NCBI GenBank assembly: GCA_002699615.1
Contig: PAAM01000019.1
Coordinates: forward strand, 20,936-72,757
DNA length: 51,822 bases
Direction of reading: 5' to 3'
Source of the DNA: Rhodobiaceae bacterium
Lineage (GTDB): Bacteria; Pseudomonadota; Alphaproteobacteria; Rhizobiales; TMED25
Under the pieces are notes generated by a model. That model ran no database searches. It was not told where the DNA came from and was given only the letters and a program-made list of their open reading frames with translations. Made by a program: the position numbers and the translations under genes. Below are positions 43,158 through 51,822 of this stretch, piece after piece; the first letter of the stretch is position 1; every line of letters begins with the position of its first letter.

Positions 43158-45104
43158 ATGAATGATTTTTTAGTAGATATAAATAATGCGAGCAATCTGG
43201 TCTCAATAATTTTGCTGTCTTCTTTGCTTGCTTTATTTTTTATTTACCAAAAAAGAAAATTACACCTTATTTCAAGCTCCATCAAATCGATAATGCAGTC
43301 TTTTTTTATTTACATTTTTGAAACGAAATATTTTAGAAGCATCCGGGACGATAAATATAAAATACAATCCTCCAACAAAATATGCTGCGTATTAAAAAAC
43401 GGTAAGATAATTGAATTTAATGAAAATTATAAAAATTTATACATTGGCAAAACTTCATCTGAGATAATTCGTGATAATATTCAAATATTTACAATTGAAG
43501 ATTTAAAAATTGCAAATAACGGTAATACTAAAATAAAAAAAATAGTTAATGGTAAGCGGTATACTTTTATTTTAAAAAGCGAGCATCGGGGAGACTCAAT
43601 TATTATGATAGCAGAAGACAAGACCGATGAGTATGTGCGAAAACAGCTAATTGATAAACAGAATGAAACAAACCTACAATTAATGAACCGACTAAATAGC
43701 CCTGTAGCAATTTTCAGTCAGGATAGATCCCTTGTTTTTTTCAATTCAGCATTCGAGTCTTTTTCAATGATGGGATACAAATACTTAAGCAGTAAGCCAA
43801 CTGAATCAGAAATCTTAGATAGCATGAGGCAAAAAGAGATATTGCCATATCAAGCAAATTTTCAAGAGTGGAAAAAAAAACAACTAAGCATCTATGAAAA
43901 ATTAAATGATCGAGAACAGTGGTGGTATTTACAAGATGGGAGAACAATGCGTATTCTGTCACAGCCGAACCCAATGGGTGGAGTAACACATATCTTTGAA
44001 AATCATACAGAAAGACTAGCCCTCGAAAATGAAGCAAAACTCTTAGTAGAGATCCAAAAGCAGACCATTGATAGCCTATCCGAAGGTATCGTGCTTTTTG
44101 GAATTGATGGTAAAATAAAGCTTCATAATCCCAAATTCACTGAACTTTGGCAAACTAAAGACAGTATAATTGGGATGCATATTGAAGTTTTCATTAAAAA
44201 TACAGAAAAGTCAGAGATTTTTAATGAAATATACCTCAATATTGTCTCGTCAGGAGTCGATAGGAAAGAGCATAGCAATATATTAAACTGCGGGAATAAT
44301 AAAGTTATTTATTACCAGTGTTCCATCCTACCGGATAGATCAATTCTATATACTTTTACCGACGTAACGGATAGCAAAAGAATAGAAGAAGCGCTGATTG
44401 AGAAAAATAATGCGTTAACACAGGCAGATAACATTAAAACATCCTTTATGAATAATATCTCACATGAGTTAAGAGCGCCCCTACAGAATATTATTGGTTT
44501 TTCTGAATTAATTGAAGGGGTTCAAAAAAAAATTAATTCAGAAAAACAAATTTCTGATTATATAAGGGATATAAAACGTTCTGGTAATGAGCTACACCAT
44601 CAAATTAATCAAATACTTGAAATAACCGCGCTTGAGTCAGGTAAAATAGAGTCAGAATATCAAAATATTAATGGCGAGGAATTTATTAAAATTTTCCAAG
44701 ATGAGCTAAATAAATTAGATTTCATGAACATTAATTATAATCTTGCTGGCGATGGTATTAATAGTAATACATTCATAAATATTGATACAGCTCACATAGC
44801 AAGACTTTTTACAGGCTTAGTGAGACTGGTGGACCGGCACCTAACAAATGTTGATACGAAAGAATGCAAAATAAAAATGGGTATTCAACTCAGCGATAGG
44901 TCTTATAAATTTATTTTTATATTTGATGGAATTCCCCGGACACTATTCAATAATATTAATAAGTTGAACAAAGAATTTACATATATACCAGGTAGCATTG
45001 AAAATGTTATCATTGATAAATATGTTATGTTTTTCTCGGGTGATATAAGCATTACTCCAGAAACAAATCAGATTACGATCGAAATACCGGTAATTCAGTC
45101 ATGA
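43158..45104 (+). CDS. divL: DivL-like PAS sensor kinase homologue with degenerate ATPase domain
   Basis: About 648 aa: an N-terminal membrane helix (about 15-32), then at least two to three PAS regions (one with LNSPVAIFSQDRSLVFFN, then DGRTMRILSQPNPMGGVTHIFE, then SEGIVLFGIDGKIKLHNPKF), then a dimerisation domain FMNNISHELRAPLQNIIGFSEL. The PAS and dimerisation sequences and the location after ahcY and before tsaE match DivL, the cell-polarity factor that interacts with CckA and DivK. The phospho-site is His, not the Tyr of Caulobacter DivL. The ATPase domain lacks recognisable N, G1 and G2 boxes. The start could also be TTG at 43137. Its stop overlaps the next gene by 4 bp. Confidence 0.75.
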   Translation: MNDFLVDINNASNLVSIILLSSLLALFFIYQKRKLHLISSSIKSIMQSFFIYIFETKYFRSIRDDKYKIQSSNKICCVLKNGKIIEFNENYKNLYIGKTSSEIIRDNIQIFTIEDLKIANNGNTKIKKIVNGKRYTFILKSEHRGDSIIMIAEDKTDEYVRKQLIDKQNETNLQLMNRLNSPVAIFSQDRSLVFFNSAFESFSMMGYKYLSSKPTESEILDSMRQKEILPYQANFQEWKKKQLSIYEKLNDREQWWYLQDGRTMRILSQPNPMGGVTHIFENHTERLALENEAKLLVEIQKQTIDSLSEGIVLFGIDGKIKLHNPKFTELWQTKDSIIGMHIEVFIKNTEKSEIFNEIYLNIVSSGVDRKEHSNILNCGNNKVIYYQCSILPDRSILYTFTDVTDSKRIEEALIEKNNALTQADNIKTSFMNNISHELRAPLQNIIGFSELIEGVQKKINSEKQISDYIRDIKRSGNELHHQINQILEITALESGKIESEYQNINGEEFIKIFQDELNKLDFMNINYNLAGDGINSNTFINIDTAHIARLFTGLVRLVDRHLTNVDTKECKIKMGIQLSDRSYKFIFIFDGIPRTLFNNINKLNKEFTYIPGSIENVIIDKYVMFFSGDISITPETNQITIEIPVIQS

Positions 45105-46576
45105 TCCATGATGAGTATATGTTCCAAACATTATCTGATTTGCAGCAATTTGTAAAAGAACTATCCGTAATACTAAAACCGGGTGATGTGATTGCACTCA
45201 ATGGTCAAATTGGGTCTGGAAAAACAACCTTTGCCAAACTCTTAATAAATAGCCTAACCGAAACTCCTCTCGAAGAAATTAGTAGTCCAACATTTAACTT
45301 ATATCAAACATACGAGAGTGGTGCTCTAGAGATTGCACATTACGACTTTTACAGAATTGAGAGCGAAATAGAACTCTCTGAAATCGACCTTAGTGATTCG
45401 TTTGAGAACAAGATATGTATTATAGAATGGGCTGATAAATATAGCAAAATTCTCCCAAAGGATCGTATCGAGATTTTGATAGAATGCCAAGATGTGGACA
45501 GAATTTACAAAGTTAAACCGCTTGGTAAATGCAGAGAGATTATAGACAATCAAAATAAAATAAAAAACTTCCTTAATGATCTCGATATTAATTTCACTGG
45601 ATTGGAAAAGTTACCCGGGGACGCCTCCAAAAGAAAATATTTTAGGGTTACGGGCTTAAAAGATAATATGATACTCATGGACGCAACCCAAGAAAATGAT
45701 ACCCGGAGTAAAACAGGTTTATCTCAAGGTATTGATGATTTTATCATAATTGGAGAATATTTAGACAGTATTAACGTTCGTGTTCCTAAGTTAATAGCAA
45801 GAAATAAGACTGATGCTTTATTGCTTGAAGAAGATTTAGGTGAGCGTTGCTATTTAACCGCAGTAAACAGAGAGAGCTATAAGAAACTTTATAAGCCTGC
45901 AATTGAAACACTAATACACATATCTAATATTAAACATCCAAAAAATATCAGTTTAAATGCAAACGCCCATTATATGAGAGATTTTGATTTGGATATTTAT
46001 CTTAATGAAGCGGAGATATTCATCGATTATTATTGGCCTTTCGTTAATGGTAAAATCTGCAGTGAAGACAAAAAACAGGAATTTATTCATATTATGAAAA
46101 AAGCATACTCGGATCTTACGAATGACAAAACTCTAATGTTGAGAGATTTTCATTCACCAAATCTTCTGTTCTTAGAAAATGAAAAAGGTTATAAAAAATG
46201 CGCTGTAATAGACTTCCAAGATGCGCTATTAGGGCACCCTCTCTACGATTTAGTATCTCTTGCAAATGACGCAAGACTGACGATAAATGAGGATCATGAA
46301 AAATATTTAATAGAATTGTACAAAGCAGATTTCCGGTTCAATGACTACCAATTTGATAAATTATCATTTATGGAACAATATCATATCTTAGGGGTCCAGA
46401 GATCAATTAAGATATTGGGAATCTTTGCAAGACTTGCTATACTTGAGAATAACCATACTTATTTAAGTCACATGCCACGAATAATTAATTATATCAAACG
46501 AATAATGTATTCAAGTAATTTAAAAGAGCTAACAAATTGGCTTAATATGAATTTTAAGGGAATTTTCAATGTTTAG
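45101..46576 (+). CDS. fusion of TsaE (tRNA t6A ATPase) and AmgK (MurNAc/GlcNAc anomeric kinase)
   Basis: 491 aa bifunctional protein. Residues 1-150 are TsaE: P-loop GQIGSGKTT (35-43), SSPTFNLYQTY, HYDFYRIESEIELSEI and IEWAD. It is needed for t6A37 formation with TsaB/TsaD. Residues about 160-491 are an aminoglycoside-phosphotransferase-fold kinase matching AmgK: GDASKRKYFRV, EEDLGERCYL, the catalytic loop LRDFHSPNLLFL and the metal Asp in VIDFQDALLGHPLYDL. AmgK phosphorylates recycled peptidoglycan sugars for MurU. No stop or frameshift separates the halves. Such fusions are known in some Alphaproteobacteria. Confidence 0.93.
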   Translation: MIHDEYMFQTLSDLQQFVKELSVILKPGDVIALNGQIGSGKTTFAKLLINSLTETPLEEISSPTFNLYQTYESGALEIAHYDFYRIESEIELSEIDLSDSFENKICIIEWADKYSKILPKDRIEILIECQDVDRIYKVKPLGKCREIIDNQNKIKNFLNDLDINFTGLEKLPGDASKRKYFRVTGLKDNMILMDATQENDTRSKTGLSQGIDDFIIIGEYLDSINVRVPKLIARNKTDALLLEEDLGERCYLTAVNRESYKKLYKPAIETLIHISNIKHPKNISLNANAHYMRDFDLDIYLNEAEIFIDYYWPFVNGKICSEDKKQEFIHIMKKAYSDLTNDKTLMLRDFHSPNLLFLENEKGYKKCAVIDFQDALLGHPLYDLVSLANDARLTINEDHEKYLIELYKADFRFNDYQFDKLSFMEQYHILGVQRSIKILGIFARLAILENNHTYLSHMPRIINYIKRIMYSSNLKELTNWLNMNFKGIFNV

Positions 46577-47813
46577 GTCTTTTTTTCCTATACCAAGAGT
46601 TTTTTTTCCATCTGCTATATTTTGGATTGTTTTATCCACTATAATATGGTTCTGGTTGGGAAATGATATTGCAGCAATTGTTGGTATCAAGATCGAGGAA
46701 AACGCTGATCCAATAATTGGTCTCGGGTACTTTATATCTAATAAATTTATTTGGTTTTATTTATACTATCTTATAGCTACATTAATTTTCGCAGGATTCT
46801 GGTTTAGATATTCACCTCATAAATGGCAAAACTGGTCAATCTTAGGCTCATCATTGATCATCTTCTCAACATATTTCGGAGTTCAAGTTGCAGTTGCAAT
46901 CAATAATTGGAGAAGACCGTTTTTTGATGCGATCCAAAATGCTTTAGGAAACGAAATTACTGTCTATTCAGAGGACCTCTATATTCTCTTGTTTATATTT
47001 GCACAAATTGCTTTTGTGTCGCTTGCGGTATTTGTTTTGACTAGATTTTTTGTTAGCCACTATATCTTTAGATGGCGGACTGCTATGAATTTTTACTACA
47101 CAGACCAGTGGTCAAAGCTCAGAAATATTGAGGGTGCAGCGCAACGTGTTCAGGAGGACACAATGCGGTTTGCAGCTATTATGGAGGGTCTTGGAGTCTC
47201 GATCATTGATGCGGTGATGACGCTCATTGCATTCCTACCAGTCCTTCTGGCTTTGTCCGAATATGTTACGGTTTTACCGTTAGTAGGCGAAATACCTGCG
47301 CCCTTGTTAAACGCTGCAATCTTCTGGTCGTTATTTGGAACAATATTTTTAGCAATTGTGGGGATAAAGCTTCCTGGCCTGGAATTTAGGAACCAAAGAG
47401 TTGAGGCGTCACTGCGTAAGGAGTTGGTATATGGAGAAGACTACGAGGATCGAGCCACACCGCAATCAATTAATGAACTATTCAATAACGTTAGACGAAA
47501 TTATTTTCGTCTATATTTCCACTATTTATATTTTAATGTTGCAAGGAGCTTCTATTTACAAGCTGATAATATTTTTTCATATTTAATACTCATTCCAACC
47601 ATTGTAGCCGGTAAAATAACTTTTGGGATATTGCAGCAAATACTCACCGCATTTGGGCAGGTATCAAATTCTTTTCAATATATCGTAAACGCATGGCCAA
47701 CTATAATTGAACTCATTTCAATTTTTAAGCGATTACAATCATTTGAGTCAATATTATCAGGAAAAACTCTATCAAAAATTGAATTTAGTGAAGATGGTTA
47801 TAAAGAAAAATAG
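46569..47813 (+). CDS. sbmA: SbmA/BacA-type peptide antibiotic transporter
   Basis: 414 aa inner-membrane protein with about seven to eight hydrophobic segments. It strongly resembles E. coli SbmA over the whole length, for example the opening MFRSFFP, FRYSPHKWQNWSILG, FVSHYIFRWRTAMNFYYTDQW, NIEGAAQRVQEDTMRFA, KLPGLEFRNQRVEASLRKEL and NYFRLYFHYLYFNVAR. SbmA/BacA imports proline-rich peptides and related cargo driven by protons and lacks an ATPase domain, as here. It overlaps the kinase gene by 8 bp and the murU-like gene by 20 bp, so it is fully inside the peptidoglycan-recycling operon, an uncommon place. Its base composition seems slightly less AT-rich than its neighbours. Confidence 0.94.
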   Translation: MFRSFFPIPRVFFPSAIFWIVLSTIIWFWLGNDIAAIVGIKIEENADPIIGLGYFISNKFIWFYLYYLIATLIFAGFWFRYSPHKWQNWSILGSSLIIFSTYFGVQVAVAINNWRRPFFDAIQNALGNEITVYSEDLYILLFIFAQIAFVSLAVFVLTRFFVSHYIFRWRTAMNFYYTDQWSKLRNIEGAAQRVQEDTMRFAAIMEGLGVSIIDAVMTLIAFLPVLLALSEYVTVLPLVGEIPAPLLNAAIFWSLFGTIFLAIVGIKLPGLEFRNQRVEASLRKELVYGEDYEDRATPQSINELFNNVRRNYFRLYFHYLYFNVARSFYLQADNIFSYLILIPTIVAGKITFGILQQILTAFGQVSNSFQYIVNAWPTIIELISIFKRLQSFESILSGKTLSKIEFSEDGYKEK

Positions 47814-48531
47814 CCCTATAGATTGCAATCATACTGTTGGGGAGGCATTTATTCTTGCGGCGGGCTTTGGAAGAAGGCTATTACCACTTACAAAGGATGT
47901 CCCAAAACCCTTAGTCAAAATTAACCAAAAACCGATGATTGATTATATTTTTGACGCACTGGATATCATTGGTATTGAGAAAATATATATTAATACACAT
48001 TATCATTATAGGAAAATATTCGACTTTCTAGAAGAAAAAAAAATGTCAAATATTTATATTTCTTATGAAAAAACCCTTTTGGATACAGGAGGTGGAATAA
48101 AAAAAGTGATAGATACAAAATCCAATCAAGCACTGCTAATAATTAATTGTGATGCTATATTATTCAATGGCTATCCAAATTTACTTCGAGACTTACAGAA
48201 AAAATTTGATCTAGATAAAATGGATGCTCTATTAGCATTTTCGTCCCCAAAAAATGCCATCGGATACAAGGGTAATGGTGATTTTATGATCGCAGATGAT
48301 GGTATGGTTATTGAGAGTGATAGCCCGAATAAAATGGTATTTATGGGAATTTCAGTTCTCAATACAAAAAATCTAGAACTGGTTGAAAGTGATAGATTTT
48401 CTTTGGTTGAAATTTGGAATAAGCTAATTAAAAAAAAGACCTGCTTTGGTATGGTATATGAGAGTGCCTGGTATCATGCAGGGAGCACGGAAGCGATTAA
48501 TCGTGCCAACCAACATTTCGAGCAAAATTAG
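47794..48531 (+). CDS. murU: nucleotidyltransferase, MurU-like (N-acetylmuramate 1-phosphate uridylyltransferase)
   Basis: 245 aa sugar-phosphate nucleotidyltransferase. The NTP signature is LAAGFGRRLLPLTKDVPKPLV, then VKINQKPMIDY, the metal Asp region LLIINCDAILFNG and the C-terminal WYHAGSTEAI. It follows amgK (separated only by sbmA), the partner that supplies MurNAc 1-phosphate for the anabolic recycling route. I chose ATG 47794 (overlapping sbmA by 20 bp); the longer reading from TTG 47707 would add 29 residues unlike the family. Gene assignment is by context plus family. Confidence 0.87.
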   Translation: MVIKKNSPIDCNHTVGEAFILAAGFGRRLLPLTKDVPKPLVKINQKPMIDYIFDALDIIGIEKIYINTHYHYRKIFDFLEEKKMSNIYISYEKTLLDTGGGIKKVIDTKSNQALLIINCDAILFNGYPNLLRDLQKKFDLDKMDALLAFSSPKNAIGYKGNGDFMIADDGMVIESDSPNKMVFMGISVLNTKNLELVESDRFSLVEIWNKLIKKKTCFGMVYESAWYHAGSTEAINRANQHFEQN

Positions 48532-48533
48532 AG

Positions 48534-49994
48534 ATGAGTAATTTAGTATTTTATGATTTAGAAACGACAGGTAGGGGAGAAAGCCAAAAAAAAACCCGGC
48601 ATGGACAATGGGATCAAATACTTCAGGTTGGTGCAATTCTCTGCGATGAAAATTTAATCGAAAAAGACCGTTTTGAAATTAAATGTAGCCTAAATAAAAC
48701 CCTGATACCAAATCCATCAGCATTACTCGTCAACAATTTATCAATGACGACAATCCGTAATACAAATGATATTTCAAGCTATCAGCTAATGTGCAAAATG
48801 TTAAACAAGTTCAAAGAGTGGGGCCGTGCGATATATATTGGTTTTAACTCTATAGAGTTTGATGAGGAATTTTTAAGAAATTCTTTTTTTCAAAATTTAC
48901 AAAATCCGTATTTTACTCAGATAAATGGTAACCAACGAGCTGATGCACTCAATATAGCACGTGCATCTTCTGTATTTCATCCAACTAGCCTGAAGATCCT
49001 CGATATTAAAAAACAGTTTTCCTTAGAAAATTTAGCCAAAGCAAATAATATTGATCATTCAAACGCGCATGATGCTATGGCAGATGTTGAAACAACAATT
49101 GATATATGTAGAATAATAAAAAAGAAGGCCCCTGAATTATGGATAAGATCATTAGAAACTTCTTCAAAGAATGATGTTTCAAACTATGTTCAAGATAGAG
49201 ATATTCTATGCCATCACGAAGCCTACTATGGAAAAGTTTATACATACGTAACAACACATATTGGATCCTACCACAATCAAAATAAAGCGGAAATAAACCT
49301 TTTTTTTGATCTAAAAAGAGACCCGCGTGAACTTTTGGATCTTAGCAGGGCTGAATTAAAGCAATTAAATAGTGATAGTAAGACAAAGTTTCTAAGAACA
49401 CGTAGATTTAATAGGCACCCAATATTCATGGAAAAAGACTACGCGATGAGTTTTCCTCAGTATGAAAGTATTGGAATGAATGAACTTAATCAGAGGGCTA
49501 ATATTTTAAAAAATAACCATGATTTCAAGATGAAAGTTTTAGACTGGCATCAAGATGAAAACGAGAATTTTGAACAAAAAGAATCGCAGCTAGATCCATT
49601 CTGGGAAGAGAGCTTATACTCCATGGGTTTCGCGTCCAATAAAGATAAGATATTGATGGAAAAATTTCATGCCAGCGATTGGGGCCAAAAAAATATAATC
49701 TCAGAAGAATTTGAGCAAGAAGGATATAAATATTTTGCAAAAAAAATAATTTATGAACATGATTCAAGCTTATTGCTTGATAATGTTCGTGGATTAATCG
49801 AACGGGACATATCTAAAAAACTAATCAGTAGTAATACCGAGAAGTGGCTTACAATACCAGAAGCATTTGCAGCGGTTGATGATTTAAGAGATGAATATAG
49901 TGAAGATAAAGATAAATTAGCATTCCTTGAAGATTATAATAATAATCTTGAGGAGATGTATAAAGAGTTTGAAAGTAGATTATTGACTTCTTAG
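48534..49994 (+). CDS. sbcB: exodeoxyribonuclease I
   Basis: 486 aa 3'-5' single-strand DNA exonuclease. The DnaQ-fold domain (1-200) has ExoI FYDLETTG, Exo[19 protein letters not shown] and Exo[13 protein letters not shown], all catalytic acids intact. The SH3-like and helical C-terminal parts follow, with [15 protein letters not shown] and RFNRHPIF typical of E. coli ExoI. It starts 2 bp after murU. In most Alphaproteobacteria addB and addA occupy this position, so ExoI here may have replaced them in the locus. Confidence 0.92.
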   Translation: MSNLVFYDLETTGRGESQKKTRHGQWDQILQVGAILCDENLIEKDRFEIKCSLNKTLIPNPSALLVNNLSMTTIRNTNDISSYQLMCKMLNKFKEWGRAIYIGFNSIEFDEEFLRNSFFQNLQNPYFTQINGNQRADALNIARASSVFHPTSLKILDIKKQFSLENLAKANNIDHSNAHDAMADVETTIDICRIIKKKAPELWIRSLETSSKNDVSNYVQDRDILCHHEAYYGKVYTYVTTHIGSYHNQNKAEINLFFDLKRDPRELLDLSRAELKQLNSDSKTKFLRTRRFNRHPIFMEKDYAMSFPQYESIGMNELNQRANILKNNHDFKMKVLDWHQDENENFEQKESQLDPFWEESLYSMGFASNKDKILMEKFHASDWGQKNIISEEFEQEGYKYFAKKIIYEHDSSLLLDNVRGLIERDISKKLISSNTEKWLTIPEAFAAVDDLRDEYSEDKDKLAFLEDYNNNLEEMYKEFESRLLTS

Positions 49995-50029
49995 ATTTTA
50001 ATGGTACCTTTTTAAGAAGAGGAAATTAT

Positions 50030-50350
50030 ATGGCAACAAAACAACTAACTGACGATAACTTTCAATCAGAGATTAACAATTCATCAGTTCCGGTACTTGT
50101 AGATTTTTGGGCCGAATGGTGTGGACCCTGCAAACAAATTGGCCCCATACTCGAAGAAATATCTGGAGAGTATGAGGGTAAATTAACAATCGCTAAAGTT
50201 AATATTGACGAAAATCCAATTACGCCCACAAACTTTGGCGTTCGTGGCATACCAACCTTGTTACTTTTTAAAAATTCAGAGCTTATATCAACAAAAGTTG
50301 GAGCTTTTCCGAAATCAACGCTACTAGAATGGATTGACGAAAACATCTGA
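50030..50350 (+). CDS. trxA: thioredoxin
   Basis: 106 aa disulfide reductase with the active site [13 protein letters not shown] (about 28-38), the cis-Pro in [10 protein letters not shown] and standard length. The ribosome site AAGAAGAGG precedes ATG 50030. Its stop codon directly abuts the convergent folC stop codon. The trxA-folC-accD neighbourhood is conserved in Alphaproteobacteria. Confidence 0.97.
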   Translation: MATKQLTDDNFQSEINNSSVPVLVDFWAEWCGPCKQIGPILEEISGEYEGKLTIAKVNIDENPITPTNFGVRGIPTLLLFKNSELISTKVGAFPKSTLLEWIDENI

Positions 50351-51661
50351 TTACTCTGAGAATCCCCTATGTATTTTCATAACATACCCCGCAAGGTACA
50401 GTGATCCACATATGAGGATTCGTGAAGTATTTTCTGGATACTTCTTTGTATGCTCAAGTGCATTATGAAGATCAGTTCCAATTATAGCAGGAATTCCCAG
50501 TGTTTTAGCATCGTCGATTATTTTTTCTGGTGTATGTGAATTACTGCTATCTGGTATGTTAATTGCTATTGTCAACTCTGTAATTTCTTTAAAAGGATCT
50601 AGGAATTCAAGACAATTCTTTGTATTTAACATACCAATAATTAGAATGAGTTTTTTATCATCTAGTAATTTCATTGAATCTGCTATTGCTGCAGCCGCAT
50701 GACCGTTGTGTCCACCATCTAACCATATTTCGTTACCAGAATTTACGTGCCTATGTAGTGGACCAAATTTTAGTAGATCTAATCTTGCTGGCCATTCAGC
50801 ATTCTTAATGCCTGCCGTAAAAGACTTCGCCGTTAAATGTATATCATCGATTGCTGCAATTGTGGCGATGGCTGTTCCAGCATTTATTATTTGGTGCCTG
50901 CCATATAGATTTGGTAGTGGCAATGACATTTGGTATTTTTCATCGTTGTAGGTAAAATTTTTGTCATAATCCCTTACAATATAATCTTTGTCCCATATTT
51001 TTGACATATTATTCTGTAAATTAATTACATCTTCAAATATTGGAAGAATACTTTCATCCTGATAAGATAAAACAGTTTTACATTTCTCTTTTATGATGCC
51101 TGCTTTCTCTGCAGCAATCTCTTCGATAGACTCTCCAAGAAAATGTTGATGGTCAATACCTATTGGAGTAATGACTGATACAAGTGGATTTTTTACAACA
51201 TTCGTAGCATCTAGCCTACCTCCTAGCCCTGTTTCAAGTATAAGAAAATCTGACTTTGTTTTTGAAAATTTTAGGAATGCTGCTGCTGTGATTAATTCGA
51301 AAATCGTAATTGGATCACCATTATTCACATACTCACATTCAAGTAATATTTCCGCTAGTGAGTCATCGTCTATATCATCTTGATACCCAATTCTTCCAAT
51401 CTTAATTCTCTCATTGAAATTAACCAAATGTGGTGATGTATATGAGTCGACCGAGTAGCCTGATGCAGAGAGAATACTTGAAATATATGTTAATGTTGAA
51501 CCCTTGCCATTCGTTCCTGCTATATGTATCACTCTCTCTATTTGATCTTGTGGATTGCCTAATTTTTTTAGCAAATTTTCAATTCTACCCAATGATAAAT
51601 CCATTACTTTTGGGTATAAATGAGCGATTCGATCCTGAAAAGATTTTATTTCAAATAACAT
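50351..51661 (-). CDS. folC: bifunctional folylpolyglutamate synthase/dihydrofolate synthase
   Basis: 436 aa Mur-ligase-family enzyme that adds glutamates to folates. The P-loop is GTNGKGSTLTYIS (about 49-60), with the folate loop SYTSPHLVNFNERI, LETGLGGRLDATNV, DHQHFLGES and the C-terminal domain WLDGGHNGHAAAAIA. Length is normal. It follows accD in the same orientation with a 17-bp gap. Confidence 0.95.
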   Translation of the reverse strand: MLFEIKSFQDRIAHLYPKVMDLSLGRIENLLKKLGNPQDQIERVIHIAGTNGKGSTLTYISSILSASGYSVDSYTSPHLVNFNERIKIGRIGYQDDIDDDSLAEILLECEYVNNGDPITIFELITAAAFLKFSKTKSDFLILETGLGGRLDATNVVKNPLVSVITPIGIDHQHFLGESIEEIAAEKAGIIKEKCKTVLSYQDESILPIFEDVINLQNNMSKIWDKDYIVRDYDKNFTYNDEKYQMSLPLPNLYGRHQIINAGTAIATIAAIDDIHLTAKSFTAGIKNAEWPARLDLLKFGPLHRHVNSGNEIWLDGGHNGHAAAAIADSMKLLDDKKLILIIGMLNTKNCLEFLDPFKEITELTIAINIPDSSNSHTPEKIIDDAKTLGIPAIIGTDLHNALEHTKKYPENTSRILICGSLYLAGYVMKIHRGFSE

Positions 51662-51678
51662 TAGATTTACTTAGGGAA

Positions 51679-51822
51679 TTATTTATTCAATAAGTGTTTG
51701 CAGATAGTTATAAGCGTATTCCGAAGATCATGCCGGTGTACTACCATATCAATCATCCCATGTTCCAGTAGATATTCTGATCTTTGAAAACCATCGGGTA
51801 ATTTCTCTTTGATTGTTTGTTC
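51679..51822 (-). CDS. accD: acetyl-CoA carboxylase carboxyltransferase beta subunit, C-terminal end (partial)
   Basis: The last 47 residues and stop of a protein cut by the right edge. The translation includes [21 protein letters not shown], the conserved C-terminal helix region of AccD (LPEGFQRSEFLLEHG in relatives), and ends HLLNK. AccD forms the carboxyltransferase with AccA in fatty acid synthesis. The zinc-ribbon and catalytic parts lie outside the window. Confidence 0.9.
   Translation of the reverse strand, partial: EQTIKEKLPDGFQRSEYLLEHGMIDMVVHRHDLRNTLITICKHLLNK

Noticed and set aside
47707-47793. N-terminal extension of the murU-like gene from TTG 47707
   Set aside because: The extension lies wholly within the sbmA coding sequence, has no ribosome site and no family resemblance.
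49983-50010. TTGACT with extended -10 as trxA promoter
   Set aside because: The implied start would fall inside the ribosome site, leaving almost no leader; too weak to list.
1-51822. Insertion sequences, prophage genes or CRISPR arrays
   Set aside because: No transposase, integrase, capsid or Cas motifs and no regularly spaced repeats were seen; the only tandem repeat is in rpsP.

Overview
The window is AT-rich, densely packed bacterial DNA with operons that often overlap by 1 to 20 bp. The gene order (ffh/rpsP/trmD near dapF/mtaB/ftsY; pckA/chvI/chvG/ahcY; a DivL-like sensor, tsaE-amgK, murU, trxA, folC, accD) is characteristic of Alphaproteobacteria. Low G+C, compact spacing and few mobile features suggest a free-living, possibly marine and partly streamlined lineage. 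That placement is inference from the sequence alone. I see no insertion sequence, phage gene, CRISPR array or rRNA.

Region 1 (1-20.7 kb) is an accessory catabolic and transport block. A minus-strand operon runs from an alpha/beta C-C hydrolase through a cyclase-family hydrolase, a TPP decarboxylase-like enzyme and an M24-fold protein to the E1 alpha and beta subunits of a 2-oxoacid dehydrogenase. A D-2-hydroxyacid dehydrogenase diverges from it. A GST and an acyl-CoA dehydrogenase form a second minus-strand unit, divergent from a four-gene polyamine-type ABC transporter whose binding protein has a twin-arginine signal and apparently an ATT start codon. Then come a resorcylate-decarboxylase-like amidohydrolase (plus strand) and a minus-strand operon: Gfo/Idh oxidoreductase, universal stress protein, thiolase-like protein lacking its catalytic Cys, DUF35 partner, second TPP enzyme, carboxymuconolactone decarboxylase. 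Together these look like uptake and breakdown of an oxygenated or nitrogenous ring compound; the substrate is unknown.

Region 2 (20.7-34.7 kb) holds trmD, rpsP (with a repetitive acidic tail) and ffh, without the usual rimM and rplS neighbours. A divergent aminotransferase-dapF-mtaB-ftsY-marR unit follows, then a Y-family polymerase divergent from a small charged protein, SMR and MFS transporters, tRNA-Arg and an SDR. Next is a pair of tandem, homologous, very small hydrophobic proteins with strong ribosome binding sites, a hairpin between them and a strong terminator. This pair is the least explained element in the window. An ABC ATPase without a permease ends the region.

Region 3 (34.7-51.8 kb) is mostly housekeeping: polA, pckA (TTG start), ChvI/ChvG, ahcY, a DivL-like sensor with a degenerate ATPase domain, a TsaE-AmgK fusion, an SbmA/BacA peptide transporter between amgK and murU, exonuclease I where alphaproteobacteria usually carry addBA, trxA, folC and the end of accD. 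Relative to the usual alphaproteobacterial order it also lacks hprK and the PTS genes between chvG and ahcY.
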